DNA of 64,000 nucleotides from Agaribacterium sp. ZY112 (GTDB lineage Bacteria > Pseudomonadota > Gammaproteobacteria > Pseudomonadales > Cellvibrionaceae), in the NCBI RefSeq assembly GCF_041346925.1, contig NZ_CP166840.1, positions 1,913,501-1,977,500 on the forward strand, read 5' to 3'. The translations under genes and the position numbers were made by a program. Below, in pieces: positions 8,651 through 19,541 of the stretch (position 1 is the stretch's first letter; each line of letters begins with the position of its first letter). The notes beneath the pieces were generated by a model. It had not been told where the DNA came from. It was given only the letters and a program-made list of their open reading frames with translations, and made no database searches.

Positions 8651-10124
8651 CGATCTGCTCCTTGTACACGCTCGCAGTCGCTTCTGGGGCTGCTGCTAAG
8701 GTAATGGCGGTAATCATAGCGATACTGTCTGCCCCAGCTTCAAGCATGGGCTGAATACGCTTGGCATTGATGCCACCAATGGCCACTAAGGGGTAGTCTA
8801 AGCAGGTGCGCCAGTAACTAAAACCTGCTGGCCCATGAGGTATCCACGGCATATCTTTACTCGTGGTTGGATAAACAGGCCCTACAGCAATGTAGCTAGG
8901 CTTGTAGTGATGAGCGCGAGCAACTTCATAGTGGCAGTGAGTGCTTGTGCCTAAGCGAAGGCCTGCTTTGCGAATAGCGTGAATGTCGGCTTCGTCTAAG
9001 TCTTCTTGGCCTAGATGAACGCCGTAGGCCCCGTGTTTTATCGCTAGTTGCCAGTAATCATTAATAAATAAGCGACACTTATACTTGTGGCCAAGGGCGA
9101 TCGCTTCTTTGATCTCAGCTTCTAGGGCTTCGCCTTCTAAGTCTTTAACCCGCAGTTGGGCAGTGGTAATCCCCAAAGGCAATAGCCGTTTTAGCCACTG
9201 AGTGCGTTCAATAACAGGATAAAGCCCAAGCTTAGTGTTATTGCACTCAGGAAAGGAGCCGTGTTTTAGGTCGTCTTTGACTTGGTGCAGGTGAGGCAGA
9301 TCTTGTTGTTCTATTGGGAAAGACTGAGGTGCTAGAGGGCCTGCACCAGCTTGCCCGATCACCGAATAAGCATGTCTCAAGCTCTGGTTGATCGTCATCT
9401 TAGCGATAACGACGGCATCGTAGAGGCTGTACTCTAAGGCGAGAGCACTGGCGCATGCAGAGGCCATACAGCAACCGGTGCCACGTGTGTTTGTATTTGC
9501 TTGGCGCGCTGAACTTAACCAGAAGCTGCGCTTTCCATCACTAAAATAGTCTTGAGACCAAGCGTTTTGTGCGTCGTTAACATGCCCGCCTTTTATTAAA
9601 ACGGCTTGAGTACCGAGGGCGAGTAATTCTTGGGCGGCGCTTTTAATGGCGTCTTCACCGTTGATAACTTTACCTAATAGTCGCTCTGCCTCAGGTAGAT
9701 TCGGAGTAAGCAGGTAGAGTTTAGGCATCAGCTGCGCTTTAAATTGCGCGATAAACTCGGCATCCCATAGGTTGTTACCGGCACTTGCAGCCATAACTGG
9801 GTCACAGATAATTGGAGCGGTTTGATGCTTTAATGAGTTACCAATCAGCTTAAGCTGACTCTTGTCGCCAATAAGGCCAATTTTTATAGCGGCGTATGCA
9901 TGCTCTGCCTGAGAATGGCAGTTTAATTGGCTTTCTAATACGGCATCACTGACGGGGTTTAATGCATTGAAGTGCTTGGAGTTTTGGGCAGTTGTTGCCG
10001 TACAAATACTAAGAGCGTGAGCGCCAAGCGCTTCGGCTGTACGGCAATCCATACTTAGGCCTGCCATTGCCGCACTATCGTTGCCGCCTATACACAAAAT
10101 ACTTGGGCGTTCGCGTTTGCTCAT
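8628..10124 (-). CDS. thiDE: Bifunctional HMP/HMP-P kinase and thiamine-phosphate synthase (ThiD-ThiE fusion)
   Basis: 498-aa fusion. The N-terminal ~270 residues are ThiD, which phosphorylates hydroxymethylpyrimidine twice: CDPVMAASAG, LTPNLPEAERLLG, KGGH and the anion-hole motif TRGTGCCMAS with its catalytic Cys are seen. The C-terminal ~200 residues are ThiE, which joins HMP-PP to thiazole phosphate: TAQLRVKD, FINDYWQLAIKHGAYGVHLGQEDL, GTSTH, AVGPVYPTTSK and VAIGGI. The substrate loop at the ThiD start reads GGNDSAAMAGLSMD, differing from the usual SGGAGIQAD pattern, so this half deserves caution. Lies between thiG (16-bp gap) and thiF (overlap) in the thiamine operon. Confidence 0.92.
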   Translation of the reverse strand: MSKRERPSILCIGGNDSAAMAGLSMDCRTAEALGAHALSICTATTAQNSKHFNALNPVSDAVLESQLNCHSQAEHAYAAIKIGLIGDKSQLKLIGNSLKHQTAPIICDPVMAASAGNNLWDAEFIAQFKAQLMPKLYLLTPNLPEAERLLGKVINGEDAIKSAAQELLALGTQAVLIKGGHVNDAQNAWSQDYFSDGKRSFWLSSARQANTNTRGTGCCMASACASALALEYSLYDAVVIAKMTINQSLRHAYSVIGQAGAGPLAPQSFPIEQQDLPHLHQVKDDLKHGSFPECNNTKLGLYPVIERTQWLKRLLPLGITTAQLRVKDLEGEALEAEIKEAIALGHKYKCRLFINDYWQLAIKHGAYGVHLGQEDLDEADIHAIRKAGLRLGTSTHCHYEVARAHHYKPSYIAVGPVYPTTSKDMPWIPHGPAGFSYWRTCLDYPLVAIGGINAKRIQPMLEAGADSIAMITAITLAAAPEATASVYKEQIDAYQQSY

Positions 10125-10140
10125 TCACTTGTCTCTATGA

Positions 10141-10920
10141 TTAGTTTTGGTGCCAAAAAGGGGTGCCTAAGGTGGGGGTACTGGGGGCTGCTAGGTCTTT
10201 TTCTGGCATTACACCCGCTTCATAACCTAGGCGACCGGCTTCAAGAGCGTGGGCAAAAGCGCGAGCCATTTTTACTGGGTCTGCAGCTTTAGCAACGGCT
10301 GTATTAAGCAGTACGCCATCAAAACCCATTTCTAGGGCTTGAACTGCGTGTGAAGGCGAGCCGATACCGGCATCAACAATCATGGTGATGTCGGGCATGC
10401 GCTGGCGCAACACCTTAAGCGCATAGGGGTCGGTTAAACCACGGCCTGTACCAATCGGGGCCCCCCAAGGCATGAGAATTTGACAGCCGGCTTCGACTAA
10501 TTTTTCGCACAGAACAAGATCATCGGTGCAATAAGGGAAGACTTCAAAGCCTTGGCTGATGAGCTCTTTTGTTGCTTCAAGTAGTTCAAAAGGGTTTGGC
10601 TGTAGGTTGTAATCATCGCCAATGACTTCGAGTTTTAACCACGTAGTGCCAAATAACTCGCGTGCCATTTGCGCGGTTGTTACCGCTTCTTTTACGCTGT
10701 GGCAGCCGGCGGTATTGGGCAAGATATTTAAATTGAGCTCTTTTAGGTAATTCCAAAATTCTTGGCCGCCCCCCTGTTCGGGTTTTTGACGGCGCAAGCT
10801 AACAGTCAGCACCTCAGACTTGGACGCCTTAATCGCATCGACCATAATTTGTGGTGAAGGGTACAGCGCAGTACCAATTAATAAGCGGCTATCGAGTTCT
10901 TTGTCGGCTAGAGTCCACAT
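10141..10920 (-). CDS. thiG: Thiazole synthase ThiG
   Basis: 259-aa TIM-barrel enzyme that makes the thiazole phosphate carboxylate from 1-deoxyxylulose 5-phosphate, dehydroglycine and ThiS thiocarboxylate. The Schiff-base lysine is K96 in [10 protein letters not shown]. Other family signatures are [40 protein letters not shown] and LLNTAVAKA. Full length for the family. It starts 2 bp after the thiS stop and is followed by thiDE. In this operon the dehydroglycine would be supplied by ThiO (glycine oxidase), not by ThiH, which is absent here. Confidence 0.96.
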   Translation of the reverse strand: MWTLADKELDSRLLIGTALYPSPQIMVDAIKASKSEVLTVSLRRQKPEQGGGQEFWNYLKELNLNILPNTAGCHSVKEAVTTAQMARELFGTTWLKLEVIGDDYNLQPNPFELLEATKELISQGFEVFPYCTDDLVLCEKLVEAGCQILMPWGAPIGTGRGLTDPYALKVLRQRMPDITMIVDAGIGSPSHAVQALEMGFDGVLLNTAVAKAADPVKMARAFAHALEAGRLGYEAGVMPEKDLAAPSTPTLGTPFWHQN

Positions 10921-10922
10921 CC

Positions 10923-11120
10923 TTAGCCTCCTTGCATGGGTGATAAAATTTCCACACGATCACCGTCTTTAAGCTCGGTGTTGTTGTACTCACTGCGAGG
11001 AATAAACTGCTCGTTAATGGCAATGGCAAAAGGGGCGTCACCTGTGACCGCGGTGCTAATCAGCTCACTTAAGGCGCTGGAGCTAAGTTCTTGTTGTTGA
11101 TCATTTAGGATGATGTTCAT
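10923..11120 (-). CDS. thiS: Thiamine sulfur-carrier protein ThiS
   Basis: 65-aa ubiquitin-like protein ending in the Gly-Gly tail (SPMQGG) that is adenylated by ThiF and converted to a thiocarboxylate, the sulfur donor for Thi[11 protein letters not shown] before the tail is a family hallmark. It lies 53 bp downstream of the GFA-family gene and 2 bp upstream of thiG. Confidence 0.95.
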   Translation of the reverse strand: MNIILNDQQQELSSSALSELISTAVTGDAPFAIAINEQFIPRSEYNNTELKDGDRVEILSPMQGG

Positions 11121-11173
11121 AAATATCTTATTTACGGTGTTGATATCCGCTGCTCTTTGTTTGTTACGCTGTT

Positions 11174-11560
11174 TTAGTATTCTTGGTTTTCAGGTAGTTG
11201 GTTTTGGATGCTGTACCAACTGGCTTTTTGCGATACCCAAATATGGTGGCTCTCTTTGCTGTCAGGCTGAGTGTCAAGGCTACCAAGGCGTAAAATAATG
11301 TCTTCGCTGCCTTCTCGCTTGGCGTAAATTTGAGTACCGCAGTGTGAACAGAAGTACCTAAATTTACCCGGTGACGATTCATGGTTATTGAGTGCTTCTT
11401 GCCCAAAGAGCTTAAAGTTTTGCTCTTTTACTGCTGCCACACTAGAGAACGCTGCTCCATGTGCCTTCTGGCAGGTCTGGCAGTGGCAGTGCACAATGTC
11501 ACCAGGCTGCCCTATTATTTGGTAGTTAATGCTTCCGCATAAGCAGCTGCCAGAGTTCAT
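11174..11560 (-). CDS. GFA/CENP-V family zinc protein inside the thiamine operon
   Basis: 128-aa cysteine-rich protein of the GFA (glutathione-dependent formaldehyde-activating-like, CENP-V) fold. Zinc-ligand cysteines are seen at C6/C8 (SCLCGS), C25/C27/C30 (CHCQTC) and C71/C74 (CSHCG), in the spacing typical of the family. Family members are annotated as glutathione/formaldehyde-binding, but most have no proven activity. ATG 11560 begins 4 bp after the thiO stop; a GTG at 11575 overlapping thiO is an alternative. Same strand and tight spacing place it in the thiamine operon between thiO and thiS, an unusual position for this family. A formaldehyde- or thiol-handling role beside glycine oxidase is conceivable but is pure inference. 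Confidence 0.82.
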   Translation of the reverse strand: MNSGSCLCGSINYQIIGQPGDIVHCHCQTCQKAHGAAFSSVAAVKEQNFKLFGQEALNNHESSPGKFRYFCSHCGTQIYAKREGSEDIILRLGSLDTQPDSKESHHIWVSQKASWYSIQNQLPENQEY

Positions 11561-11564
11561 CTTT

Positions 11565-12658
11565 TTAAGTCTCACTGCTTATCGGTGCTATAACGTCGTC
11601 ATTAAAAGATTGGTTTTTTTCTTGTATGTGAGCAATTACTTGCTCACAAATAGCTGGAGCGAGAAGGTAGCCATGGCGAAAGAGGCCGTTAACTCGCATC
11701 AAGCCTTGGCTGCATTCGACTTTGGGTAAGTTGTCTTTGAGAGCAGGCCGGCAGTTGCTATCCATTTTAATGATTCGGGCTTCGGCAAAACCACTGTGTA
11801 GGCTGTAAAGGGCCGACAGTAGTTCTAAGGCTGAACGTACGCTCATTGCGGACCAGTCTTCACTTTCTATCTGAGTCGCGCCAATAATGTAAATATCATC
11901 TTTGCCAGTTGGCACTAGGTAGAGTCGATAGCGTGGATGCATAAGGCGCACAAGGCGCTTAATGTTCACTTCGGGGGCTTGTACCCACAGTACTTCACCA
12001 CGCACGGCACGTACATCTTGCCACTGAGGCTTCGCGCCTGTGCCTCGGCAATCGATCACCCAGTCAAAACGCTCTGCGTTACCGTTGCTAACAATAGTAT
12101 GCGCTTCAGCACGATCGACAGCATGTTGTTCGCGCCAAGCAACACCGTTTTCGATAGCTTCGTTGGCAAGTGCTTGCATACTGTCAGAGGCGCTAATCCA
12201 TGCCTCTTCGGGGAAATACATAGCAGTTTGGAAGTGCTGAGCGAGTTCGGGCTCGAGAGCAGTTAAAGCGCCTTGGTCGAGTTTTAATTGTTGTTCAGGG
12301 CTAGGCTGTATGCTGTGTCTTAGCTGGCTTTCAAACTGTTGTAGTTCGGCAGCATCAGCAGGATGAGCCACTAAAATACTGCCTTGTTGCTGATAGCGAA
12401 CAGGCTGCTTGAGCTGCTTAATGATAGCTGGCCAGAGTTGCAAAGAGCGTAAACCAAGCCGGTAAATTGGCAGCTCTGCTGCCTCGGCTTCGGCGTAAGG
12501 GGTCAGCATACCTGCAGCTGTAAAGCCTGCAGCTTCGCCACTGTAACGAGTGTTTTTATCAAACACCGTTACTTGGTGGCCAAGTTGATTGAGCTGCCAA
12601 GCCAAGAGCCGACCCATTAGGCCGGCACCTGCGATGCCTATGTTAAGGCAAGTTGCCA

Positions 12659-12659
<1 letters not shown>
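11565..12659 (-). CDS. thiO: Glycine oxidase ThiO (FAD-dependent)
   Basis: 364-aa FAD-dependent amine oxidase of the DAO family. It oxidises glycine to the iminoglycine used by ThiG, releasing hydrogen peroxide, and is the aerobic replacement for ThiH. The N-terminal dinucleotide-binding loop is GIAGAGLMGRLLAWQL, followed by FDKN and AAGMLTPYAEAE. The C-terminal half has VPTGKDDIYIIGAT and VNGLFRHGYLLAPA, both typical of ThiO. The start codon shares a base with the thiC stop (TAATG), so it should be translationally coupled to thiC. Confidence 0.93.
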
Positions 12660-14512
<1,853 letters not shown>

Positions 14513-14582
14513 TCACTCCGCCATGGGTCAAAAACTAGCAGGCGAGAGCGGAACAGGGAGGGGGCACGCAGCCCAAACCAAG

Positions 14583-14675
14583 CTCTTCCCTACGCCGATA
14601 CTAGTCGGATCAGGTAATACGGGTCCGCGATTGAGTTAGATCTCTACTGCGTCTCAGCACAAGGCTCCCCGAGAG
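14583..14675 (-). promoter_or_regulatory. TPP (THI-box) riboswitch upstream of thiC
   Basis: Minus-strand leader with the conserved THI elements in order: CTCTCGGGGAGCC, GCTGAGA, ACCCG, the pyrimidine-sensing ACCTGATC, and GGCGTAGGGAAGAG. P1 closes by pairing CTCT (14675-14672) with AGAG (14586-14583). The aptamer ends about 70 nt before the thiC start codon. The expression platform contains no clear hairpin plus T-run; a short GGGC/GCCC pairing and the GGAG ribosome site close to the ATG suggest control of translation initiation. The rest of the 312-bp gap between thiC and the lipoprotein gene holds the thiC promoter (not located) and one weak hairpin near 14.78 kb. Confidence 0.93.
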
Positions 14676-14766
14676 TTGGCGCTATTTTAGGGGGAAAGCG
14701 GGTGGGGGGCAAACAATGATGAAATACTGAGCTTATAAATTGGGGATTTGCTTATGTCTTTGTCTC

Positions 14767-14802
14767 AAGCGCCACAGCAAAACTCGTATGCTTGTGGCGT
14801 TT
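14767..14802. terminator. Possible weak terminator hairpin downstream of the lipoprotein gene
   Basis: Inverted repeat with a 7-bp core CGCCACA/TGTGGCG, extended by a G-T and two A-T pairs, around a 16-base loop. It lies 20-55 bp downstream of the lipoprotein stop. No T-run follows on either strand, so termination is uncertain. Confidence 0.35.
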
Positions 14803-14821
14803 GATCGTTCTCTGGAGGGGG

Positions 14822-16267
14822 TTATTCTATTTCGCCCCTTTCATATATTGCATACAAGGTTGTGCTTTCTGAGTTTTCGGCTTTATGTAATGCAATTGCT
14901 TCCATATAGTTTGTGGCCCCATGCTTATTACTGAAATCAATACGAATATTTACCCTCTCGGCGTCTTTTAGGCGCGAGAACAGTGGAATTTCGGTTAGGT
15001 TTAGCTGAGATAGCTGGCCATCGGCATGTAATGTATAGCTATGGTAGGCCTCATTAATCGATAAGGTTACTCTTAAGCTAAGCAGCTGATGGTTATTGCC
15101 ATTGAAATTCAGTGTTTCTTCACCGCTTAGTTCATCCTTATGATAAGAAACGGTAATAGGCGTAGGGCTTATTATCGGGGGGCGGGCATAGGTGTCACTT
15201 AAGTTGGTTTTATTGAGGAGGAAGCTTTGGCTTGAGGCTGGCCAAGAAGGGTACTCTTCAAGCCAAGGCATAAGTGGGGCGCTATCAGGGAGCTTCTGGG
15301 CTTCAATATATTCAATAAAACTAGGCTCTGCCTCAATTAACCAAGGTTTGGTAATGTCAGTTGTCCTGTATTCTAACAAGGCGTGTTCGTTAGTATCGGT
15401 AAAGCTGATCACACTAAAACGCTCTGGGTTTTGTATAAGCATTACATTAGAGGGGGAGACTCCATTGTTGGTGCTTGGGTGGCCTTCTAGTTCGTCACTA
15501 CTGTTATCGGTGATATCCAGCTCAGAAAAATAGTTCTGGTTCTCGATGAGTTCAGCAGTATGTGTAGTTACTGAACTGGCATCTGAAGCGGTGAGAATAA
15601 AATCTCCTGCAATAATCTCTCTATGAAAGTCGGGGTTGTCGCTGGGGACGTCATGGTTGCTATACGCAATAAATGTTTGACGTCTATCTTCATGGTTTTC
15701 GCATAGGGTGAGAGTATGACCAAAGGGGCCGGCATACACAGCTTGCCCGTGCGCGTATAGCGTGACGTTAGGGTAATCGTTAGATTCTATTGCTACATTA
15801 ATTTGCTGGCAGTCACAACTGAGTTCATCGACCTTGCGAGATGAAGCGTTAAGCGCCTCTATGTTTACGGAGCCGTTAGTTAAATCACGATATTCAACTA
15901 TTTCTTCGCCATTACTTGGGTCGTTAAAGTCGGCGATAAGTGTAAATGCCTCTCCCATGGGGGCTGTAAGTTCAATGTTGTTGGGAGACTGGCCTGGCTC
16001 AAATAAAATTGTTCGCTCTCCGTGCTCATCAATTTGTTCTAGCTTCATATTAGTTACTAACGGATCACCACAAATATCATTTGGGATATCCAACTCTACT
16101 TTAAGCTTGGCTATTGGGCTTGGGCTTGGGCTTGGCGAGGTCTCTGGGCTGGCGCTGGCGGCAGGACTTGGTTGTTCCGAAGGTGTTGCTTTGCTGTTGC
16201 CACCACCTCCGCCACAGGCGCAGAGGCTAAGGGCTAAAGTACTTACTATCAGTTTTAAGTTAGGCAT
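14822..16267 (-). CDS. Unrecognised lipoprotein with Gly-rich start and Ser-Pro linker
   Basis: 481-aa protein I do not recognise. A short lipoprotein signal ends at Cys18 in LCAC, followed by five glycines. Then comes a low-complexity linker (residues about 24-52) of Ser, Pro, Ala and Thr, including four SP repeats encoded by tandem hexamers near 16115-16135. The remaining ~430 residues are acidic and look like a secreted beta-rich domain, with no obvious catalytic motif; cysteines are few (DICGD, ELSCDCQQ, LTLCENH). Likely an outer-membrane or surface-anchored lipoprotein. It is monocistronic, with a 225-bp upstream gap that should hold its promoter. Such GGGGG-lipoboxes are common in marine gammaproteobacterial surface lipoproteins. 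Confidence 0.75.
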   Translation of the reverse strand: MPNLKLIVSTLALSLCACGGGGGNSKATPSEQPSPAASASPETSPSPSPSPIAKLKVELDIPNDICGDPLVTNMKLEQIDEHGERTILFEPGQSPNNIELTAPMGEAFTLIADFNDPSNGEEIVEYRDLTNGSVNIEALNASSRKVDELSCDCQQINVAIESNDYPNVTLYAHGQAVYAGPFGHTLTLCENHEDRRQTFIAYSNHDVPSDNPDFHREIIAGDFILTASDASSVTTHTAELIENQNYFSELDITDNSSDELEGHPSTNNGVSPSNVMLIQNPERFSVISFTDTNEHALLEYRTTDITKPWLIEAEPSFIEYIEAQKLPDSAPLMPWLEEYPSWPASSQSFLLNKTNLSDTYARPPIISPTPITVSYHKDELSGEETLNFNGNNHQLLSLRVTLSINEAYHSYTLHADGQLSQLNLTEIPLFSRLKDAERVNIRIDFSNKHGATNYMEAIALHKAENSESTTLYAIYERGEIE

Positions 16268-16492
16268 ATTGAATCGTGTTTTAAATAATTTGGGATTTGT
16301 TTTTGCTCGAACTTAGAGCTTTGCCTATCGCTTTGCAAGTAAAACTAAACCTTACTTGCGCTATATCGTTTTATTGTCTGTGCAATCGTTTTTTATGTAT
16401 TTACTTAGTGTTGATTGCAGCTACACGAGGTAGGTTTTGGGGGCGGGTAGGGATGATGAGCCAAGGTGGGCTTGGCTCTGAGGGCGGTAGGC

Positions 16493-16984
16493 TTATTTCT
16501 TAAATAACTTACTATCACTAATGCTCATCAAAAATGCAGATACCACAAAGGTCATATGGATAATGACGTACCAAAGTAGTTTGTCATTCTCTATATGCTC
16601 TAAATCCATAAACTTTTTGAGTAGGTGGATGGATGAGATGGCGACAATGCTGGCCGCGATTTTTGCTTTTAGAGAGGAGCTATCCATCTTGCCGAGCCAG
16701 CCGAGTTTTTCGTCTTCGTCTGCAACGGTGAGAGTAGATACAAAATTTTCGTAACCGCTCATCATTACCATGACCAAGAGGCCACCGACCATGGCGATAT
16801 CGATTAGCGACAAGATATGCAGAATCAAGTCGGCTTCTTTTATGCTCATGATATGGCTAAATAAATACCAGACTTCTCGAAAGAACATGATCGCAAGGGC
16901 GATGACGGCAAAGCTTAAGCCAAAATAAATTGGCGCCAGTAGCCAGCGCGAACGGTAGAGTAATTTTTCGAAGGTGCTTTCCAT
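16493..16984 (-). CDS. yqhA: UPF0114 / YqhA family membrane protein
   Basis: 163-aa inner-membrane protein of the TIGR00645/YqhA family, function unknown. Three to four hydrophobic helices are seen (about residues 13-37, 52-78, 107-126 and 138-156). The family signature is [19 protein letters not shown], and the tail is lysine-rich. Located just downstream of cysZ on the same strand with a 29-bp gap, so possibly the last gene of the gatCAB-cysZ transcript. Confidence 0.85.
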   Translation of the reverse strand: MESTFEKLLYRSRWLLAPIYFGLSFAVIALAIMFFREVWYLFSHIMSIKEADLILHILSLIDIAMVGGLLVMVMMSGYENFVSTLTVADEDEKLGWLGKMDSSSLKAKIAASIVAISSIHLLKKFMDLEHIENDKLLWYVIIHMTFVVSAFLMSISDSKLFKK

Positions 16985-17013
16985 GATGTATTCCTATAGC
17001 GGGAATTAAACAG

Positions 17014-17796
17014 TTACTTATTACTGTCTAGTTCAACTTGTTCGTTCAGTTCTTTTAACCAAAATAAAGTGCCGCCTGTGACGGCCGCTGGCATGGCAAA
17101 GATATTAACAATGGGGATGACCGAGCAGGTCATGATGCAGCTGCCAAAACCTAAACTCGAACCCATTCGATTCCACAGTGAAAGACGCATATGAGAAAAG
17201 CGCACCTGATGGTTGTCGGCAGGGTAGTCGGCATATTGTATGGCCATAGACCACGCCCCCCAGAGCATGCCAATTAGTGGTGCAAGCAGTTGTATTACCG
17301 GAATAAAACCAAGCATGATCATCAGGAGTATGACTAGAAAACCACGCCCTAAAAAATAAAGCAGCTTGGAGAACTCTCGCATAAGTACCCGCGGAATCAT
17401 CCGGCCTAGGCTTTCGGGTGGAGGTTCGGTGCCAGTTAGTAATTTTTCGGTATTCTCGGCCAATAAGCCATAAAACGGCGCCGCGACAATGTTGGTAATA
17501 ACATTAAAGGAGTAGCCGTAAATAATTAAGAAAAAGACGCCAACAATAAACCAGACAAACCACGCAAAGGGTTCGACCCAAGGCTGAATAGATTCTGGAA
17601 TCCAGCCTGTCCCTTCGTTAAATACTGTCCAGAAATAGCTTAATAGCACGCTAGTTAGAACAAAGAATAAAAGACAGTTGATCAGCAGCGGTACTAAAAT
17701 ATAGGGGCGCAGCTTAGGGTGCATTAATAGGCGCGCGCCTTCAAACATATAGCGCGCACCACTAATAATATTATTGTTGGGGCAGTTGATGGGCAT
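17014..17796 (-). CDS. cysZ: CysZ-like sulfate transporter (EI24 domain)
   Basis: 260-aa inner-membrane protein of the CysZ/EI24 family, which takes up sulfate for cysteine synthesis in Escherichia coli. Visible features are an early hydrophobic pair, the FNVITNIVAAPFYGLLAE segment and the later LGFIPVIQLLAPLIGMLWGAWSMAIQYADYPADN region, which is strongly conserved. ATG 17796 shares one base with the preceding stop (TAATG). No other sulfur-assimilation gene is nearby, so the sulfate role rests on family membership only. Confidence 0.88.
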   Translation of the reverse strand: MPINCPNNNIISGARYMFEGARLLMHPKLRPYILVPLLINCLLFFVLTSVLLSYFWTVFNEGTGWIPESIQPWVEPFAWFVWFIVGVFFLIIYGYSFNVITNIVAAPFYGLLAENTEKLLTGTEPPPESLGRMIPRVLMREFSKLLYFLGRGFLVILLMIMLGFIPVIQLLAPLIGMLWGAWSMAIQYADYPADNHQVRFSHMRLSLWNRMGSSLGFGSCIMTCSVIPIVNIFAMPAAVTGGTLFWLKELNEQVELDSNK

Positions 17797-18095
17797 TAGC
17801 CGCGAGCACCTGCTGCGACAAGTGCGCTGCGGTAATCGTCGCTTGTTGTATGCTCGGCAATAACATTCAGCAAGTTTAAGCCCTGAGTGTTGGTGGCGTT
17901 AATATCGTGCCCTGCTTCAACAAAAAAGCCGACAAACGTCGAAAAATTTTCTGCTTTCATGCCACGGTAAGCTCGCTCGAGTAGGGCGTAGTCGGTATTG
18001 ATGCCTTCGCGCTCGTTAATTTCCAAAAAGCTTTTTACTCGCTGGTCGTCAAAGACTTCACCCAGTACCTTTTGCTTGTCTTTTTTTAAACTCAT
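17796..18095 (-). CDS. PA4642-family small protein
   Basis: 99-aa soluble protein resembling the uncharacterised PA4642 family of Pseudomonas, with the motif [16 protein letters not shown] seen here as [16 protein letters not shown]. The C-terminal half ([21 protein letters not shown]) is ankyrin-repeat-like in appearance. Its ATG overlaps the gatB stop (ATGA) and its stop overlaps cysZ, so it is tightly embedded in the operon. Function unknown. Confidence 0.75.
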   Translation of the reverse strand: MSLKKDKQKVLGEVFDDQRVKSFLEINEREGINTDYALLERAYRGMKAENFSTFVGFFVEAGHDINATNTQGLNLLNVIAEHTTSDDYRSALVAAGARG

Positions 18096-19531
18096 CCTAA
18101 TTTCTCTTTTAAAATCTTATTCAATTGTTGCGGGTTGGCTTGGCCTTTGGAGGCTTTCATACATTGACCAACAAAGAAACCGAGCATTTTGGGTTTTTTA
18201 TCTTCGGCTGCGGCGCGATAATTTTCTACTTGTTTGTCGTTGGCGGCGATAACATCATCAACGATCTTTTCTAGTGCACCACTGTCACTTACCTGCTTTA
18301 AGCCTTTGGCTTCGATGATACTGTCCACTTCGCCTTCACCATTCCACATGGCATCAAAGACGGTTTTAGCAATCTTATTGGAGATGGTGCCGTCTTTAAT
18401 GCGGACAATTAGGGTGCCTAGTTGTTCACCGTTAATTGGGGCGTGATTAATGCTGAGTTCCTCTGTATTTAAGCGTGCACTAAATTCACCCATCAGCCAG
18501 TTGGCGCTGAGCTTGGCGTCTTTGCTGGTCTCTGTGCAGCTTTCAAAAAGCTTGGCCATGGAGGCGTCAGCACTTAGCAGGTCGGCGTCGTAGCTGCTGA
18601 GTTTGTACTGTTCTTCAAAGCGTTGTTTGCGGGCTTCGGGGAGCTCGGGCAGGCTTTGTTTAACGGCTTCGATATAAACTTCGTCGACGTGCACCGGTAA
18701 TAAATCGGGGCAGGGGAAGTAGCGGTAGTCGTTGGCTTCTTCTTTTGAGCGCATGGAGCGAGCGGTGTGAGTATCGCCGTTGTAGAGGCGAGTCTCCTGA
18801 GTGATGCTGCCGCCGTCTTCGAGCACCTCAATTTGGCGCTCTACTTCTTGCTCAATACAGCGTTCCATAAAGCGGAAGCTATTGAGGTTTTTGGTTTCGG
18901 TGCGCGTGCCGAGTTTTTCTTCGCCGGCAGGGCGAACACTGATGTTAACGTCAAAGCGCATGGAGCCTTGGCTCATTTCGCCATCACAAATACCCAGTGA
19001 GCTGACAAGGCTGTGCATCTTGCGAGCAAACGCAACCGCTTCTTCAGCATTGCTAATGTCAGGCTCAGTGACCACTTCAATAAGTGGCGTGCCAGCGCGG
19101 TTTAAATCGATTCCACTCATGCCGTGAAAGTCTTCGTGCAAGCTCTTTCCGGCATCTTCTTCTAGGTGGGCGTGGTGTAAGCGAACGCGTTTTGTGTTTT
19201 CTCCAACCTGAATGTCGAGATGGCCGCCGATAACAATGGGCTTATCCAGTTGTGTGGTTTGATAGCCCTTAGGCAAATCGGGGTAGAAGTAGTTTTTGCG
19301 TTCAAAAACACTTTCTGTACCAATTTCGGCGTCGACTGCAAGACCAAACATGATGGCTTTGCGGAAGGCTTCTTCGTTGGCCACCGGCAAGGTGCCAGGC
19401 ATAGCCAAATCAACGAGGCTAGCTTGGGTATTGGGCTCGGCACCAAAAGCGATGCTGGAGCCTGAAAATATTTTAGTATGAGTGTTGAGCTGGACGTGAA
19501 TTTCCAGGCCAATAACGGTTTCCCACTGCAT
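18092..19531 (-). CDS. gatB: Asp/Glu-tRNA amidotransferase subunit B
   Basis: 479-aa kinase/tRNA-binding subunit of GatCAB, which phosphorylates Glu/Asp on misacylated tRNA before amidation. N-terminal signature [14 protein letters not shown], then [26 protein letters not shown] and DVNISVRP; the C-terminal YqeY-like tail ends in [11 protein letters not shown] start at ATG 19531 (AGGA nine bases upstream) instead of the TTG two codons earlier. The gene lies 10 bp downstream of gatA. Its presence implies that this organism makes Gln-tRNA and/or Asn-tRNA by the indirect route. Confidence 0.96.
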   Translation of the reverse strand: MQWETVIGLEIHVQLNTHTKIFSGSSIAFGAEPNTQASLVDLAMPGTLPVANEEAFRKAIMFGLAVDAEIGTESVFERKNYFYPDLPKGYQTTQLDKPIVIGGHLDIQVGENTKRVRLHHAHLEEDAGKSLHEDFHGMSGIDLNRAGTPLIEVVTEPDISNAEEAVAFARKMHSLVSSLGICDGEMSQGSMRFDVNISVRPAGEEKLGTRTETKNLNSFRFMERCIEQEVERQIEVLEDGGSITQETRLYNGDTHTARSMRSKEEANDYRYFPCPDLLPVHVDEVYIEAVKQSLPELPEARKQRFEEQYKLSSYDADLLSADASMAKLFESCTETSKDAKLSANWLMGEFSARLNTEELSINHAPINGEQLGTLIVRIKDGTISNKIAKTVFDAMWNGEGEVDSIIEAKGLKQVSDSGALEKIVDDVIAANDKQVENYRAAAEDKKPKMLGFFVGQCMKASKGQANPQQLNKILKEKLG

Positions 19532-19541
19532 GGTCAAATTC

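Noticed and set aside
16115..16135. Tandem hexamers as a phase-variation switch
   Set aside because: The repeat unit is six bases, so copy changes keep the reading frame; only linker length would change.
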